Assembly: GCA_963728475.1 (NCBI GenBank)
Contig: CAVSKL010000002.1
Coordinates: forward strand, 952,358 to 1,016,357
DNA: 64,000 bases
Reading direction: 5' to 3'
Origin: CAVSKL01 sp963728475 [NCBI: Candidatus Eiseniibacteriota bacterium]
GTDB lineage: Bacteria; Eisenbacteria; RBG-16-71-46; JABDJR01
Made by a program: the position numbers and the translations under genes. Position 1 is the stretch's first letter; every line of letters starts with the position of its first letter. A model generated the notes under the pieces. That model was given only the letters and a program-made list of their open reading frames with translations, searched no databases and was not told the DNA's origin. Shown in pieces: positions 38,880 to 48,410 of the stretch.

Positions 38880-39872
38880 ATGGAAGCCGGCCGGGTGAGC
38901 GCGTTTCGCTTCGAAAGCAGGGTCCTGGCCGGGAATCCCCTCGGGGACCCGACCGGCCGCGAGGTGTGGACCTGGGAACCGCCGGCCTCGGCGGGCACAG
39001 GACCGTGGCCGGTGCTCTATGGGCTCACCGGCTACACCGGAAACGGGGCGGCGGCGTTCCAGGGGCTCCCCTGGAACCCGGGCCTCGGCCCGAGACTCGA
39101 CCACATGCTGGCCGAGGGCCGGATCCGCCCCATGCTGGTCGCCTTCCCGGACTGCTTCACCCGCCTCGGCGGGTCGCAATACGTGAACTCGACCGCCACC
39201 GGCCGCTACCGCGACTACGTGACCGACGAGGTGATCCCCGAGGTCGAGCGCCGGTTCCCGGTGCTCGCCGGCCGCGAGCACCGGTCCGTGTTCGGGAAGT
39301 CGAGCGGCGGGTTCGGGGCGATCTCGCTCGGCATGGACCGGCCGGACCTTTTCGGGGGCGTGGCCTGCCACAGCGGTGACATGGCCTTCGAGTACAGCTA
39401 CTTCGCCCACTTCTCCGCCACCGTGGGCATGCTGGTCCGCCACGGGGGGATCGAGGGGCTCCTCCGCGCGTTCGATTCCGCCCCCCGGAAGACCACCGAG
39501 CTGATCGAGGCGGTCGAGACCCTGGCCATGGCCGCCTGCTACTCCCCCGACCGCGGCCGGCCGGGCGCCTACGAGCTTCCCTTCGAGGTCCCCACCGGCC
39601 GGGTGCGCCCCGAGGTCTGGGAGCGCTGGCTGGCCCTGGATCCCGCGCGCCGGGCGGCGGGGAAGATCGCGGAGCTGAAGTCGCTCCGGGCGCTCTTCAT
39701 CGATTGCGGCTCCCGGGACGAATTCCAGCTGCACCTGGGCGCGCGGATGCTCCATGAAACCCTCGAACAGCACGCGGTACCTCACGTCTACGAGGAGTTC
39801 GACGACGGCCACATGTCGATCGCCTATCGCTACGAACGCTCCATCCCGTTCCTCTCCCAAGCCTTCGCATGA
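38880..39872 (+). CDS. Esterase of the EstD/FrmB (tributyrin esterase-like) family
   Basis: A 330-aa alpha/beta hydrolase. The start ATG 38880 has GAGAGGAG directly upstream. The nucleophile Ser is in SVFGKSSGGFGAISLG; the acid is likely in LFIDCGSRDEFQLHLGA and the His in EEFDDGHMSIAYR. The opening YGLTGYTGNGAAAFQG matches the oxyanion strand of the esterase D/S-formylglutathione hydrolase-type fold, but the substrate is not evident. Its stop overlaps the RapA-like gene start by four bases (ATGA), so the two genes form one translationally coupled unit, an unusual pairing. Confidence 0.85.
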   Translation: MEAGRVSAFRFESRVLAGNPLGDPTGREVWTWEPPASAGTGPWPVLYGLTGYTGNGAAAFQGLPWNPGLGPRLDHMLAEGRIRPMLVAFPDCFTRLGGSQYVNSTATGRYRDYVTDEVIPEVERRFPVLAGREHRSVFGKSSGGFGAISLGMDRPDLFGGVACHSGDMAFEYSYFAHFSATVGMLVRHGGIEGLLRAFDSAPRKTTELIEAVETLAMAACYSPDRGRPGAYELPFEVPTGRVRPEVWERWLALDPARRAAGKIAELKSLRALFIDCGSRDEFQLHLGARMLHETLEQHAVPHVYEEFDDGHMSIAYRYERSIPFLSQAFA

Positions 39873-42256
39873 AGAACGACTTCGTCCCCCGGCCCGGAGA
39901 CAAGGTGATCCACCGGTTCAACCGCGAGCTGGGCCCGGGCGAGGTCCTGGCGCTGGCCGGGGGCCGGATGAGCATCCGCTTCCCGAGGAGCGAGGCCATC
40001 CTGGAGTTCGCGGTCCGCGACCACGCCTTCACCCCGCTGGTCCTCCCCGAGGGCGCCGACCCCGAGCGCTGGTACGAGGTCCTCCAGGAGGACATGGTGG
40101 AGCGGCTGGCCCGGCTGGAGGCCGACACCCTGGAGGCGTGGGAGAACCGCATGGACAGCCTCCGCCTCTCGCGCCTCCGCGAGGCGGACGGACTGGGGTC
40201 GTTCCTGGGCGGGCGGATCGAGATCTTCCCCCATCAGCTCCACGTGGCCGAGCAGGCGGTCCGCACCGATCCGGTGCGGTGGCTGCTGGCCGACGAGGTG
40301 GGCCTGGGAAAGACGGTGGAAGCGTGCCTGATCATGAACCGGCTCATGCGCGCCGGCCGCGCCGACCGGGTCCTGGTGGTGGCGCCGGCGTCGCTGACCG
40401 TGCAATGGCTGGGTGAACTGTACCGGAAGTTCCACCAGATCTTCGTTCTCCTCGACGCCGACCGCCGGAAGGACGTGGCCAAGGACTTCGGCCCGGACTG
40501 GAACCCGTTCGAGCTGCATCCGCGTTCGGTGATCGCGCTCGAGGACCTGGTGGAGGAACCGGAGCTGGTCCGCCGGGCGCAGGCGGCGGGACTGGATCTT
40601 CTGGTGGTGGACGAGGCGCACCGCCTGGAGCGCCGCCCCGGCCATCCCGGAAGCCCCAGCTATCGCGCGGTGGCCCCGCTCTGCCCGGCCGCGCAACACG
40701 CCCTCCTCCTTTCCGCCACCCCGCTCGAGGCCGACACCCACGGCTTCTTCCGGTTGCTGCAACTCCTCCGTCCCGGCGAGTACCCATCCTGGGAGGCGTT
40801 CCAGGAAAGCCTGGACCGCGGGGACCCGCTCTACCCCTGCACCAGCGCCACCCGCCGCGCGGACATCGGGGGGTTGCCGCCGCGGGTGCCGCGCCCGGCA
40901 GCGCTCGACCCGTGGGCCGGCCTGGAATCCGCCGAGGCCTCGGCGCTGGGTCTCCCGGCGTCCAACAAACTGGAGGCGGTGCGCCGGGCCGACGCGGTGG
41001 AGCAGGCGCTGGCCGCCCCCACCGGCGGGGACGACCCGCGGCTGCGGTGGATCCTGGAACGGGAACCGGGATGGCGGCGGCGCGGCGACAAGATCCTGGT
41101 GTTCACGGCGCGCAAGGACTCACTGGATCTGCTCAAGCGCGAAATCGAGCGGGCGACGCTGCAACGGGTGGGGGTCTTCCACGAGGAACTCACCCCCGCC
41201 GCCCGCGACCTGGAGGTGGCGCAGTTCTCCCAGGCGGATGGGCCCACCATCCTGGTCTCCACCGAGGCCGGAGGCGAGGGGCGGAACTTCACCTTCTGCA
41301 AGGGACTGGTGCTCTTCGATCTCCCCTGGGACCCGGTGCTGGTGGAGCAGCGGATCGGGCGGCTCGACCGTATCAACCGGAAGCGCCCGGTGGAGATCCA
41401 CTACTTCGTCCCCGCGTCGGGGCTGGGGCGCCAGGTGGCGCGGCTCTACGAGGAGCTGGGCGTCTTCCGGGAGCCCCTGGGCGGACTCGACCGGTCGCTC
41501 CACCACGTGGAGGAGGCGATCCGCGCCGCCACCGGGGCGGCGCCGCCGGAGTTCGACATCGACTCGGTGGTGGCCGAGACCCACGAGATGCGGGCGCGCA
41601 TGAACCGCGCGCTCTATCACGACCTGCACCGGAACCGCTATCGCCCGGAGCTGGCCGGGGCGATCCTCGCTCGCATCCCCCGGGACCTGGAGGACCGGAC
41701 CGCCGAGGTGGTCCTGGAAGCCTCGCGCCAGTTCGGATTCGAGACCGTGGTCAAGCAGGGGGCCGACACCTGGTACATCGAGTTCGGGCCGGAGGCGGTG
41801 GTGGAGAGCCTTCCCGGGGTGGCCGAGGGGACGCGGTGGCTCGGCACCTTCAACCGTGAGGAGGCGGTGGCGCGGGAAACCCTGGACTTCTTCGCCAGCG
41901 GCCATCCCCTGGTGGAGGGGGTGCTCCTGGAACTCGAGGACGGGCACCGGGGGCAGGTGGCGCTCCTGGAGCTGGAGGGGACCGGGGAGTCCTCGGGGGG
42001 GCTGGTGGCGATCGTGAAACGCGGCGCCGACTTCGAGGCGCGGACCATCGACCTCTCCGGCCGGCTCCACCCCGAGTGGGCCCACTGGTTCACCGGCGAG
42101 CGCGGCACGCGCCGGGCGGGCGACCCGGTGCGCTGGGGTCTTCCCACCGACGCCCGGTCGCTGGAGGCGTGGGCGACGCGCGTGCGCGAGCTCATGCCCA
42201 GGCTGCACAAGAAGGGGAAGCTGGTGGCGGTGGCGGCGTTCCGGCTCCTGCCCTAA
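39869..42256 (+). CDS. rapA: RapA/SNF2-type ATP-dependent helicase
   Basis: A 795-aa SNF2-family ATPase resembling RapA, which recycles RNA polymerase. Motif I is LLADEVGLGKTVEA (near residue 140), motif II VVDEAHRLERRP, motif III LLLSATPLEADTHGF, motif V STEAGGEGRNFTF, and motif VI VEQRIGRLDRINRKRP. The N-terminal region (RPGDKVIHRFNRELGPGEVL) resembles the small beta-barrel of RapA, and the C-terminal 230 residues resemble the RapA C-terminal region. It is shorter than E. coli RapA (968 aa). The start overlaps the esterase stop (ATGA); its 3' end overlaps the convergent TauE-type gene by four bases. RapA as a functional name is by domain order, not tested. Confidence 0.85.
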   Translation: MKNDFVPRPGDKVIHRFNRELGPGEVLALAGGRMSIRFPRSEAILEFAVRDHAFTPLVLPEGADPERWYEVLQEDMVERLARLEADTLEAWENRMDSLRLSRLREADGLGSFLGGRIEIFPHQLHVAEQAVRTDPVRWLLADEVGLGKTVEACLIMNRLMRAGRADRVLVVAPASLTVQWLGELYRKFHQIFVLLDADRRKDVAKDFGPDWNPFELHPRSVIALEDLVEEPELVRRAQAAGLDLLVVDEAHRLERRPGHPGSPSYRAVAPLCPAAQHALLLSATPLEADTHGFFRLLQLLRPGEYPSWEAFQESLDRGDPLYPCTSATRRADIGGLPPRVPRPAALDPWAGLESAEASALGLPASNKLEAVRRADAVEQALAAPTGGDDPRLRWILEREPGWRRRGDKILVFTARKDSLDLLKREIERATLQRVGVFHEELTPAARDLEVAQFSQADGPTILVSTEAGGEGRNFTFCKGLVLFDLPWDPVLVEQRIGRLDRINRKRPVEIHYFVPASGLGRQVARLYEELGVFREPLGGLDRSLHHVEEAIRAATGAAPPEFDIDSVVAETHEMRARMNRALYHDLHRNRYRPELAGAILARIPRDLEDRTAEVVLEASRQFGFETVVKQGADTWYIEFGPEAVVESLPGVAEGTRWLGTFNREEAVARETLDFFASGHPLVEGVLLELEDGHRGQVALLELEGTGESSGGLVAIVKRGADFEARTIDLSGRLHPEWAHWFTGERGTRRAGDPVRWGLPTDARSLEAWATRVRELMPRLHKKGKLVAVAAFRLLP

Positions 42257-43062
42257 CCCCGACCCTTCAGCCCCTGCTGCAGAAGCATCGCCACCCCCAT
42301 GAGCAGGATGAACACGGCGAACCCCTTCCGGAGCCGCTCCGGCCGGGAGCGCGAGGCGAGATGCGCGCCGACCACGCTCCCGGCGATGCTGGCCGCCCCG
42401 AACACCAGGGCCAGGCTCCAGTGGATCTCGACCTTCCCCAGGAAGCCGAAAAGTCCGGCCGCGCAATTGAGCGCGATTACCAGGAGCGAGGTTCCGATGG
42501 CGGCGTGGATGGGGAGACCGGCCACCAGAAGCAGGATCGGCACGATCACGAAGCCGCCTCCCACTCCCAGGAGCCCGGTCAGGAGCCCGGTCAACAGGCC
42601 GTAGCCCCCGACCGCGCCGGGAGAGGCGCGGTGGGGGCGCGCGGGGCCGCCGGCGGCGCGGCGGGGGCCGCGCAGCATCAGCACCGAAACCGTCACCATG
42701 AGCGCCGCGAACGCGGCCAGGAGCACCGCGCCGGGGACGGCGTCCAGGGCCGCCACCCGGCTCCCCGCAGAAGCGCCGAGGATCCCGGCCGCCCCGAAGC
42801 TCAGTCCGAGCCGGGCGTTCAGGTTCCCATGCGCTCCGTGGCGAAGCGCTCCGGCCAGGCTGGTGAGCCCCACCACCACCAGCGAGGTGGCGATGGCGGG
42901 CTTGGGTCCCAGGTGGAGGACGTAGACCAGGATAGGAACGGTGAGGATGGAGCCGCCGCCCCCCAAAAGACCCAGCGAAACCCCCACCAGGAAGGCCAGG
43001 GGCGTGGCCACGATGAATTGAAGCACGGCCGCCTTTCGGTGAAGCGCGCGACCGGGTAGCAT
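42253..43062 (-). CDS. TauE/SafE-family membrane permease
   Basis: A 269-aa sulfite exporter TauE/SafE family (DUF81) protein with about eight membrane helices. The internal repeat is seen as FLVGVSLGLLGGGGSILTVP in the first half and GLLTGLLGVGGGFVIVPILL in the second, both the family's hallmark Gly-rich loop. Family members export or import small sulfur or organic anions; the substrate here is unknown. It overlaps the end of the RapA-like gene by four bases on the opposite strand. Starts MLPGRALHRKAAVLQFIVAT; a later start at an internal codon cannot be excluded. Confidence 0.9.
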   Translation of the reverse strand: MLPGRALHRKAAVLQFIVATPLAFLVGVSLGLLGGGGSILTVPILVYVLHLGPKPAIATSLVVVGLTSLAGALRHGAHGNLNARLGLSFGAAGILGASAGSRVAALDAVPGAVLLAAFAALMVTVSVLMLRGPRRAAGGPARPHRASPGAVGGYGLLTGLLTGLLGVGGGFVIVPILLLVAGLPIHAAIGTSLLVIALNCAAGLFGFLGKVEIHWSLALVFGAASIAGSVVGAHLASRSRPERLRKGFAVFILLMGVAMLLQQGLKGRG

Positions 43063-43219
43063 GCCGGGGACGGGGCCGGGGCGTCAACCGCGGCGCGCGC
43101 CCGGCTCCGGGCACAACCGCCCGCGCGGCAAGGGACTTGCGGGGGGTCCGGCCCGCGGGGGCGGACGCCCGGCCGGGGCGCGGCCGCCGCTCCAAAGGTC
43201 CGTCCACTAAGGAGGCGCG

Positions 43220-43831
43220 ATGTACCTGCCGAAACCAGTGCTCAGCGGCCCGACACGGCTTCGCGTGTTCCTCGTCCTGGCGGTGATGGGGGCGTCGGGC
43301 TGCCGATCCGGAGGAGACCTCACCGCCATGATGGACGAGGCATCGCGGGATCGCGTGAACGCGGCCCCCGGGGACGGAACCCTGCTGGTCTCGGTCCGCG
43401 CCGACAGCCTGCCCGATCCGTTGCCGGGTTTCGGCGACGACGCGCGGGCGCTGGCGCGAACCGGCCACGCCGTGCTGCTGGAGGTCCGCGTCGGAAAGCT
43501 CGATTCCCTCTCCGCCCTGCCCAACGCGACCAAGGCGGCGGTGTGGGGGCCGGGCGAGGCGTTCTCGAAGCTTGATCCGTGGTTCAGGCCCAGGCTCCTG
43601 GAAGCGTGGTCCGAGGCCCCGGAGGAGACCCTCACCGTGATCGCCCGGTTCACCGGGTCCGGCGAGGATCTCCGCGAACGGCTCCGGGACGCCGGCGCGG
43701 AACCGCGCACGATCGCGGGCGGGGTGGCGACCCTGGCCGCGACGCCCGGCGCCCTCTTCCGGATCCTGAACATGAAGGATCTGGCCGGTCTTCGGGGGCC
43801 GCAAAAGTTCCGACCTCTGGACGACCGGTAG
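43220..43831 (+). CDS. Predicted lipoprotein, function unknown
   Basis: A 203-aa protein with a lipoprotein signal: MYLPKPVLSGPTRLRVFLVL... ending in the lipobox MGASGC. The ATG 43220 follows AAGGAGG. The mature sequence is hydrophilic and has no recognised domain; ETLTVIARFTGSGEDLRERL and RTIAGGVATLAATPGALFRI suggest a small alpha/beta fold similar to protease-associated inhibitor propeptides, a weak impression only. It lies 51 bases before the cohesin-domain gene on the same strand, so the two may form an operon. Confidence 0.6.
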   Translation: MYLPKPVLSGPTRLRVFLVLAVMGASGCRSGGDLTAMMDEASRDRVNAAPGDGTLLVSVRADSLPDPLPGFGDDARALARTGHAVLLEVRVGKLDSLSALPNATKAAVWGPGEAFSKLDPWFRPRLLEAWSEAPEETLTVIARFTGSGEDLRERLRDAGAEPRTIAGGVATLAATPGALFRILNMKDLAGLRGPQKFRPLDDR

Positions 43832-43882
43832 CGAGGCCTCGGCGCGGCGCCGCCCGGGGCCGGGAGGAGCGTCGCCGCGCGC

Positions 43883-45964
43883 ATGCACAAGCCCGTCCCC
43901 GTCCCCGTCGCACTCTCCCTGTTGGCCCTGCTCTGGGCTCCCGCCGCGATCGCGCGGGCGGACAGCCTGGAGCCCAACGACTCTCCCGCCCAGGCCTCGG
44001 GACCGCTCCTGCCCGCCGTCCCCGTGCAATCCTGGATCGGCTACGAGGACGACCTCGACTGGTACGCGGTGGACGCCGACACCGGCGCGCTTGCCGTGAA
44101 CCTGACCGGCATCCCCGCCGGCACCGACTACGACCTCTACCTCACCGACGGCAACCAGAACATCCTCGCCTACTCGGACTCCCTGGGGACCGTGGACGAA
44201 GGGCTCACCCTGGCCGTGCCGCGCGGACGCTACTACGTGGAGGTGCGCTCCTCGGCGGGATCGTCGGACGTGGATCCCTATACCCTGACCGCGGTCTTCA
44301 CCCCCATCGTGAACGCCCCGCCGATGGTGGCGATCCTGGCCCCCGCCGGGGGCGACACCTTGGTCGCGGGGGCGGTGGATTCCGTCCGGTGGACCGCGGC
44401 CGATCCCGAGGACGGCGACGCGGTGACGGTCGATCTGGCCTGGTCGGCCGGCGACGGAGCGAGCTGGGACCGGATCGCCGGGGGGTTGCCGGGCTCCGGG
44501 AGCTACGGCTGGACGGTGCCCGCGGCCGCGGTGGGCGGAGCCCGCATCCGGGTGACCGCGACCGACTCGGCCGACTCGAGCGCGTCGGCGAGCTGCGGCG
44601 CGCTCATGGTGCTTCCGGCCACGGGGACGCTGGCGTTCTCGCTCTCCGGGCCGGGCGCGGTCACCGGCGGGGATACGCTGGCGGTGGCGGTGGGGATGGA
44701 CAATTCGCTGGCCACCGGGGCGGTCTCCTTCGACGTCTCCTACGACGCCACCCGTCTGATCATGCTGGGCTCGGATCTCTCCGGGCGGGGGGGGCCGGCC
44801 GGCCTGGACACGATCTCGACCCCCGGCCGGCTGGGCGCGTCCGTGCACTGGGACGGCCCCCTCGCCGCGGGAAGCGGCGACCTGATGGTGCTGCGCTTCC
44901 GCGCACGGTACCTGGCCTCGGGCCCCGACACGCTCCGGATCTCCGGTTCCGCCCGGGACGTCTACGGGCGGGACCTGGCTCCTGCCGGCGGCGCGCTCGC
45001 GGTGGCGCTCTCCCCGCTTCAGCCCTCGCTCACCCTCTCCGTCACCGGATCGTTCACCGTGGCCGCGGGCGGGACGCTCACCGTGCCGGTGAACTTCGCG
45101 TCGGACGTGGAGGTGGGGGCGCTCGACTTCGTGCTCCAGTACGACCCGTCACAGCTGGTCCGGCTGGGGGTAATGCCGGGGAACCGCGCCCCCGGGGTGG
45201 GGATGCAGGCCGACCTGACCGTGCCGGGGCGGATCGGGCTCGAGTTCGACGGGGCCGATCTGGCCTCCATCCCTCCCGGGTCCGGGCTGCTCACCCGCGT
45301 GGACTTCCTGGTCCTGGCCGCGGCCGCGCATGGATCGCTCACTCTGAGCGAGGCCCGGGCGCTGGCCGACGACGGCACCGAATTCCCGGTCACCGTGGCC
45401 GGCAGCACGTTCACGCCGGTCGAGGACGCCGGGCTCACCGCGGCCGACGCCGCCGACGGTGTGCGCCTGACCTGGCGCGACGCGTCCGATCTGGACGTGC
45501 TGGGCTACCGGGTGCTCCGGGACGACGATTCCGGGCCGCGCCCCTTGACCCTGGCCACGCTCGACCCGGGTGCGACGCAGTACACGGACGGGACCGCGGT
45601 GCCGGGCGTGCCCTATAGCTACTGGCTGGAGCGTTTGACCCGGGACGGGGAGGCCGACCGGTTTGGGCCGGTTGCGATCACGGTGGCGGCCAGACCCTTG
45701 AGCGCCGGCCTCCCCTACCCCAACCCGACCCAGGGCGCCGTGCGTCTGGACGTGCGTCCCTCCGGCCCCGGAGACATCGCGGCCACGGTGATCGACCTGA
45801 ACGGCCGGGTGGTTCGCTCGGGGTCGCTCCCGGCGGGCGCGGGCGCCTTCCAATGGGACGGCCGCACCGCGTCCGGCGCCGAGGCCCCGGCCGGGATCTA
45901 CTTCGTCCACCTCCGCCAGGGGCAGAACTCGGTGGTGCGGCGGGTGGTGCGGCTGGGGCGGTAG
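43883..45964 (+). CDS. Secreted protein with PPC domain, two cohesin-type domains and C-terminal sorting tail
   Basis: A 693-aa exported protein. After the signal peptide (ALSLLALLWAPAAIARAD) comes a bacterial pre-peptidase C-terminal (PPC) domain, residues about 27-135 (LEPNDSPAQASG, YEDDLDWYAVDADTG). An Ig-like segment follows, then two cohesin-type beta-sandwiches, residues about 249-375 (TLAVAVGMDNSLATGAVSFD) and 380-505 (TLTVPVNFASDVEVGALDFV). A fibronectin type III domain (residues about 512-605) precedes the last about 85 residues, the shared sorting cassette (IAATVIDLNGRVVRSGS, FQWDGRTASGAEAPAGIYFV). Cohesins bind dockerin domains in cellulosome-like assemblies; no dockerin was recognised in the window. 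The cohesin call is by pattern and moderately sure. Confidence 0.75.
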   Translation: MHKPVPVPVALSLLALLWAPAAIARADSLEPNDSPAQASGPLLPAVPVQSWIGYEDDLDWYAVDADTGALAVNLTGIPAGTDYDLYLTDGNQNILAYSDSLGTVDEGLTLAVPRGRYYVEVRSSAGSSDVDPYTLTAVFTPIVNAPPMVAILAPAGGDTLVAGAVDSVRWTAADPEDGDAVTVDLAWSAGDGASWDRIAGGLPGSGSYGWTVPAAAVGGARIRVTATDSADSSASASCGALMVLPATGTLAFSLSGPGAVTGGDTLAVAVGMDNSLATGAVSFDVSYDATRLIMLGSDLSGRGGPAGLDTISTPGRLGASVHWDGPLAAGSGDLMVLRFRARYLASGPDTLRISGSARDVYGRDLAPAGGALAVALSPLQPSLTLSVTGSFTVAAGGTLTVPVNFASDVEVGALDFVLQYDPSQLVRLGVMPGNRAPGVGMQADLTVPGRIGLEFDGADLASIPPGSGLLTRVDFLVLAAAAHGSLTLSEARALADDGTEFPVTVAGSTFTPVEDAGLTAADAADGVRLTWRDASDLDVLGYRVLRDDDSGPRPLTLATLDPGATQYTDGTAVPGVPYSYWLERLTRDGEADRFGPVAITVAARPLSAGLPYPNPTQGAVRLDVRPSGPGDIAATVIDLNGRVVRSGSLPAGAGAFQWDGRTASGAEAPAGIYFVHLRQGQNSVVRRVVRLGR

Positions 45965-45988
45965 CGCCCGGGAAGCCGGCGATCGGGA

Positions 45989-45994
45989 TACAAT
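45989..45994 (+). promoter_or_regulatory. Candidate -10 element for the ABC transporter operon
   Basis: TACAAT at 45989-45994, 64 bases before the first ATG of the permease gene, in the spacer after the cohesin-domain gene. No matching -35. Confidence 0.3.
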
Positions 45995-46058
45995 CCGTGC
46001 GCCTGGATGTCCCGCCCTTATCCGGATCATCGGCACCGGCCGGCGGGATGACCGGCCG

Positions 46059-47372
46059 ATGGAGCGTATGTCCCCAAGCCATCCGAAAGCCAAATCCAAT
46101 TCGAACGGGTCGATCCCCCATCCCCGGAAGAGCTCGGCGCTCCTAGCCGCGTTCCAGTTCCACGTGAGCTCCGGGATCCGGGTCGCGCTCGGCCTGGGGT
46201 CCCTGGGCATTGTCGCCTTCTTCGCGCTCGTGGCTCTCCAGCCCTACGCCCGCGTGTTTCTGCGCGACGCGGCGCTGGGCGTGCTTGCCGGCGGCGGAGC
46301 CTCCTCCGCGCCCTACGAGCTGGCCCTGGCCGCGGTGGTCTCGGCCCTGGCCGCGGGGCGCCGGGCGGTGCTGGGGACCCGCGGCTGGGAGAGCAGTCTG
46401 CCGATCGGGGCGCGGAGCGGACGACGGGCGTTTGTGGCCGCGCTCGTCGTATCCCAGATTCTGGTCATCGTGCTCTGGGTACTCTTCTGGACCGGCGGCG
46501 TAGCGCTGGGCGGCACCCCCCGGCCGGCGTCCCTGGTGGCGGTGCTGTGGGTGGCGGCGGCGGCGGCCACCGCCGCCACTCCGTTCGCCCGGTGGTGGCC
46601 CCGGGTCCTGGGCTGGGGTGCGCTGGTTTCGGCCGCCCACGGAGGATGGGCGGGAATGGCGGGCGCCACCGTCCTGCTGGGGGCAACCGATCGCTGGGGG
46701 GGCGGCCTCGCAGGCCGGCGGTCTCGCCGCCGGCGACCGCACCCCGCGCGACTCTCCCGCCTTGCGCTGTCCCTCCTTGCGTGGCGCTCCCTGGGCTGGC
46801 GGGTCCCGGCACTGGTCGCAGGTTCGCTCCTTCCGGTGGCGGCCGCATGGCTCACCCTCCGGAACAACGCGGTGCTGAGCCCCGGTGAAGCCTCGGTGAT
46901 CGTACGCGGGGGCGCCGCAGTCGCCACGGCGTGGGTGATCGGCGGCCTGGCCGCGAACCTGACCCTTCGCCGGCCGCCGTGGGGCTGGAGCCGGTCTCTT
47001 CCCTGGTCGGCCCGCGCGCGGGTGCTTTCCGACGCGGGGTTCCTCTTCGTGCTCGCGGTCCCCGCGCTGACGGCCGGGCTGGTGTTGGACGCCGGAGCGG
47101 CGTGGCCAACCCTGGGATTCGGGCTCTACCTTGCCGCCCGCGGGGCGGGAGCCGTCCGCCGCAACGCCGAAAGCGCAAGCGGCCTGGGCTGGCGGTTCAC
47201 GAGCGAGATATGGCTCTTGACGCTGATGGTGGCCGCGCTGGCGCCGCTCGGAGCCGGCCTGGCCGTGCTGGTGCCGGCGGCGGCCTGGCTGGCCGAGCGG
47301 AACGAGAAGACCCAGAAACCCAGCCGCCACCGGGAGCGACAGTACTTCGCGGTGGGAGACCCGACGTCTTGA
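46059..47372 (+). CDS. Multi-pass membrane protein, likely ABC transporter permease
   Basis: A 437-aa protein with about ten hydrophobic segments (RVALGLGSLGIVAFFALVAL, FVAALVVSQILVIVLWVLFW, LIVA-rich stretches to the C-terminus) and a 25-residue polar N-terminus. No catalytic motif. It is the partner of the ABC ATPase that begins at TTG 47369, overlapping this gene's stop codon (TTGA), which strongly suggests the two form one transporter. ATG 46068 is an alternative start. Substrate unknown. Confidence 0.7.
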   Translation: MERMSPSHPKAKSNSNGSIPHPRKSSALLAAFQFHVSSGIRVALGLGSLGIVAFFALVALQPYARVFLRDAALGVLAGGGASSAPYELALAAVVSALAAGRRAVLGTRGWESSLPIGARSGRRAFVAALVVSQILVIVLWVLFWTGGVALGGTPRPASLVAVLWVAAAAATAATPFARWWPRVLGWGALVSAAHGGWAGMAGATVLLGATDRWGGGLAGRRSRRRRPHPARLSRLALSLLAWRSLGWRVPALVAGSLLPVAAAWLTLRNNAVLSPGEASVIVRGGAAVATAWVIGGLAANLTLRRPPWGWSRSLPWSARARVLSDAGFLFVLAVPALTAGLVLDAGAAWPTLGFGLYLAARGAGAVRRNAESASGLGWRFTSEIWLLTLMVAALAPLGAGLAVLVPAAAWLAERNEKTQKPSRHRERQYFAVGDPTS

Positions 47373-48079
47373 GCGGGCGCGCGATCCGGTTTCAGGGCGT
47401 CCGCTACGGGTACTTCCGCGGGCTTCCGGTGTTCGAGGGTTTGGACCTCGAGATCGGCCCCGGCCTGACCCTGGTGCTGGGCCCCAACGGAAACGGCAAG
47501 AGCACGCTCCTGAAGCTCGCCGCCGGGGTCGAGAAGCCGGACGCGGGCGCGGTCCTGGTGAACGGTTTCGATCTCTGGTCGCACGAGGTGGAAGCACGGC
47601 GGGATCTGGCCTACGTCCCGGAGCAACCGAACATCACGCCGTTCGCCTCGGTCCGGGCGGTCCTGGGGCCGGTTTGCCGGCTGCGCGGCGAGCCGCCGAG
47701 CGCCGTCACCGGCGCCCTCAGCGAGGTCGGCGAGCCCGCCCTGGGAAGCCGGTCCATCCGGGAACTCTCCAACGGGCAAAGGCGCCGAGTGCTCCTGGCG
47801 GCGGCGCGGATCGGGTCGCCCCGGACCCTGCTGCTGGACGAACCGCTGGCGGCGCTGGACCGCGACTCCCGGGCACGCATCTGCGACTGGATCGGGGCGG
47901 TGTGCCGCGGCGGCGGCCTGGCACTCTTGGTTACTCACGAAATCGAGCCTTTCGTCGATCTGGCCACCGCAGCCCTCCGCGTGGGCCGGGCGGGCGGTCG
48001 CTTGCATGCCCCCTTACCCACCGCCCCCAAAGCTCGCCGGAGCGTGCTCGAGACGCTGGCCCACGGAGCCATGGACTGA
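47369..48079 (+). CDS. ABC transporter ATP-binding protein
   Basis: A 236-aa ABC ATPase. Walker A is LVLGPNGNGKSTLLKL, the signature IRELSNGQRRRVLLAAA (a divergent LSNGQ instead of LSGGQ), Walker B TLLLDEPLAALDRDS, and the H-loop LLVTHEIEPF. The open frame runs back to 46931 inside the permease gene; the start is placed at TTG 47369, which shares bases with the permease stop, since the first strand of the domain (IRFQGVRYGYFRGLPVFEG) begins right after. Drives the adjacent permease. Last ordinary gene before the accessory region. Confidence 0.88.
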   Translation: MSGRAIRFQGVRYGYFRGLPVFEGLDLEIGPGLTLVLGPNGNGKSTLLKLAAGVEKPDAGAVLVNGFDLWSHEVEARRDLAYVPEQPNITPFASVRAVLGPVCRLRGEPPSAVTGALSEVGEPALGSRSIRELSNGQRRRVLLAAARIGSPRTLLLDEPLAALDRDSRARICDWIGAVCRGGGLALLVTHEIEPFVDLATAALRVGRAGGRLHAPLPTAPKARRSVLETLAHGAMD

Positions 48080-48410
48080 CGGCGACGTTTCCCGGCATCG
48101 CGCCGGCGCGGGCTCTTCCGAGTGGGCACAAACGTCACCCGTGGTATCACTCAGGCTGCACCCGACTCCGGGCGGGTCTAGAAGCCTTTGAAATCAATAG
48201 GTTTGGCGGGGCGCAATTTCGTGGTATTGGTCGGGTGGTTGCCGAAGTGCTCACTCCCGGGGGTCATTTTCGAGTGGGCGTTAGTTGCTCGCATCCCCCC
48301 CTGGATCTGGCGATCCGTGGGGTTCACTGCACCCGCAGAATGCGTCCTGCCAGTTCGGCCGAGGGGCGCGCCAAGGTCCGCTTCGACGGGCGGAAGAAGA
48401 TCGAGTCCAG

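Noticed and set aside
41120-44848. 1242-codon open frame on the minus strand across rapA, tauE and the cohesin gene
   Set aside because: Covers three real genes on both strands; composition is typical of GC-driven stop-free frames.
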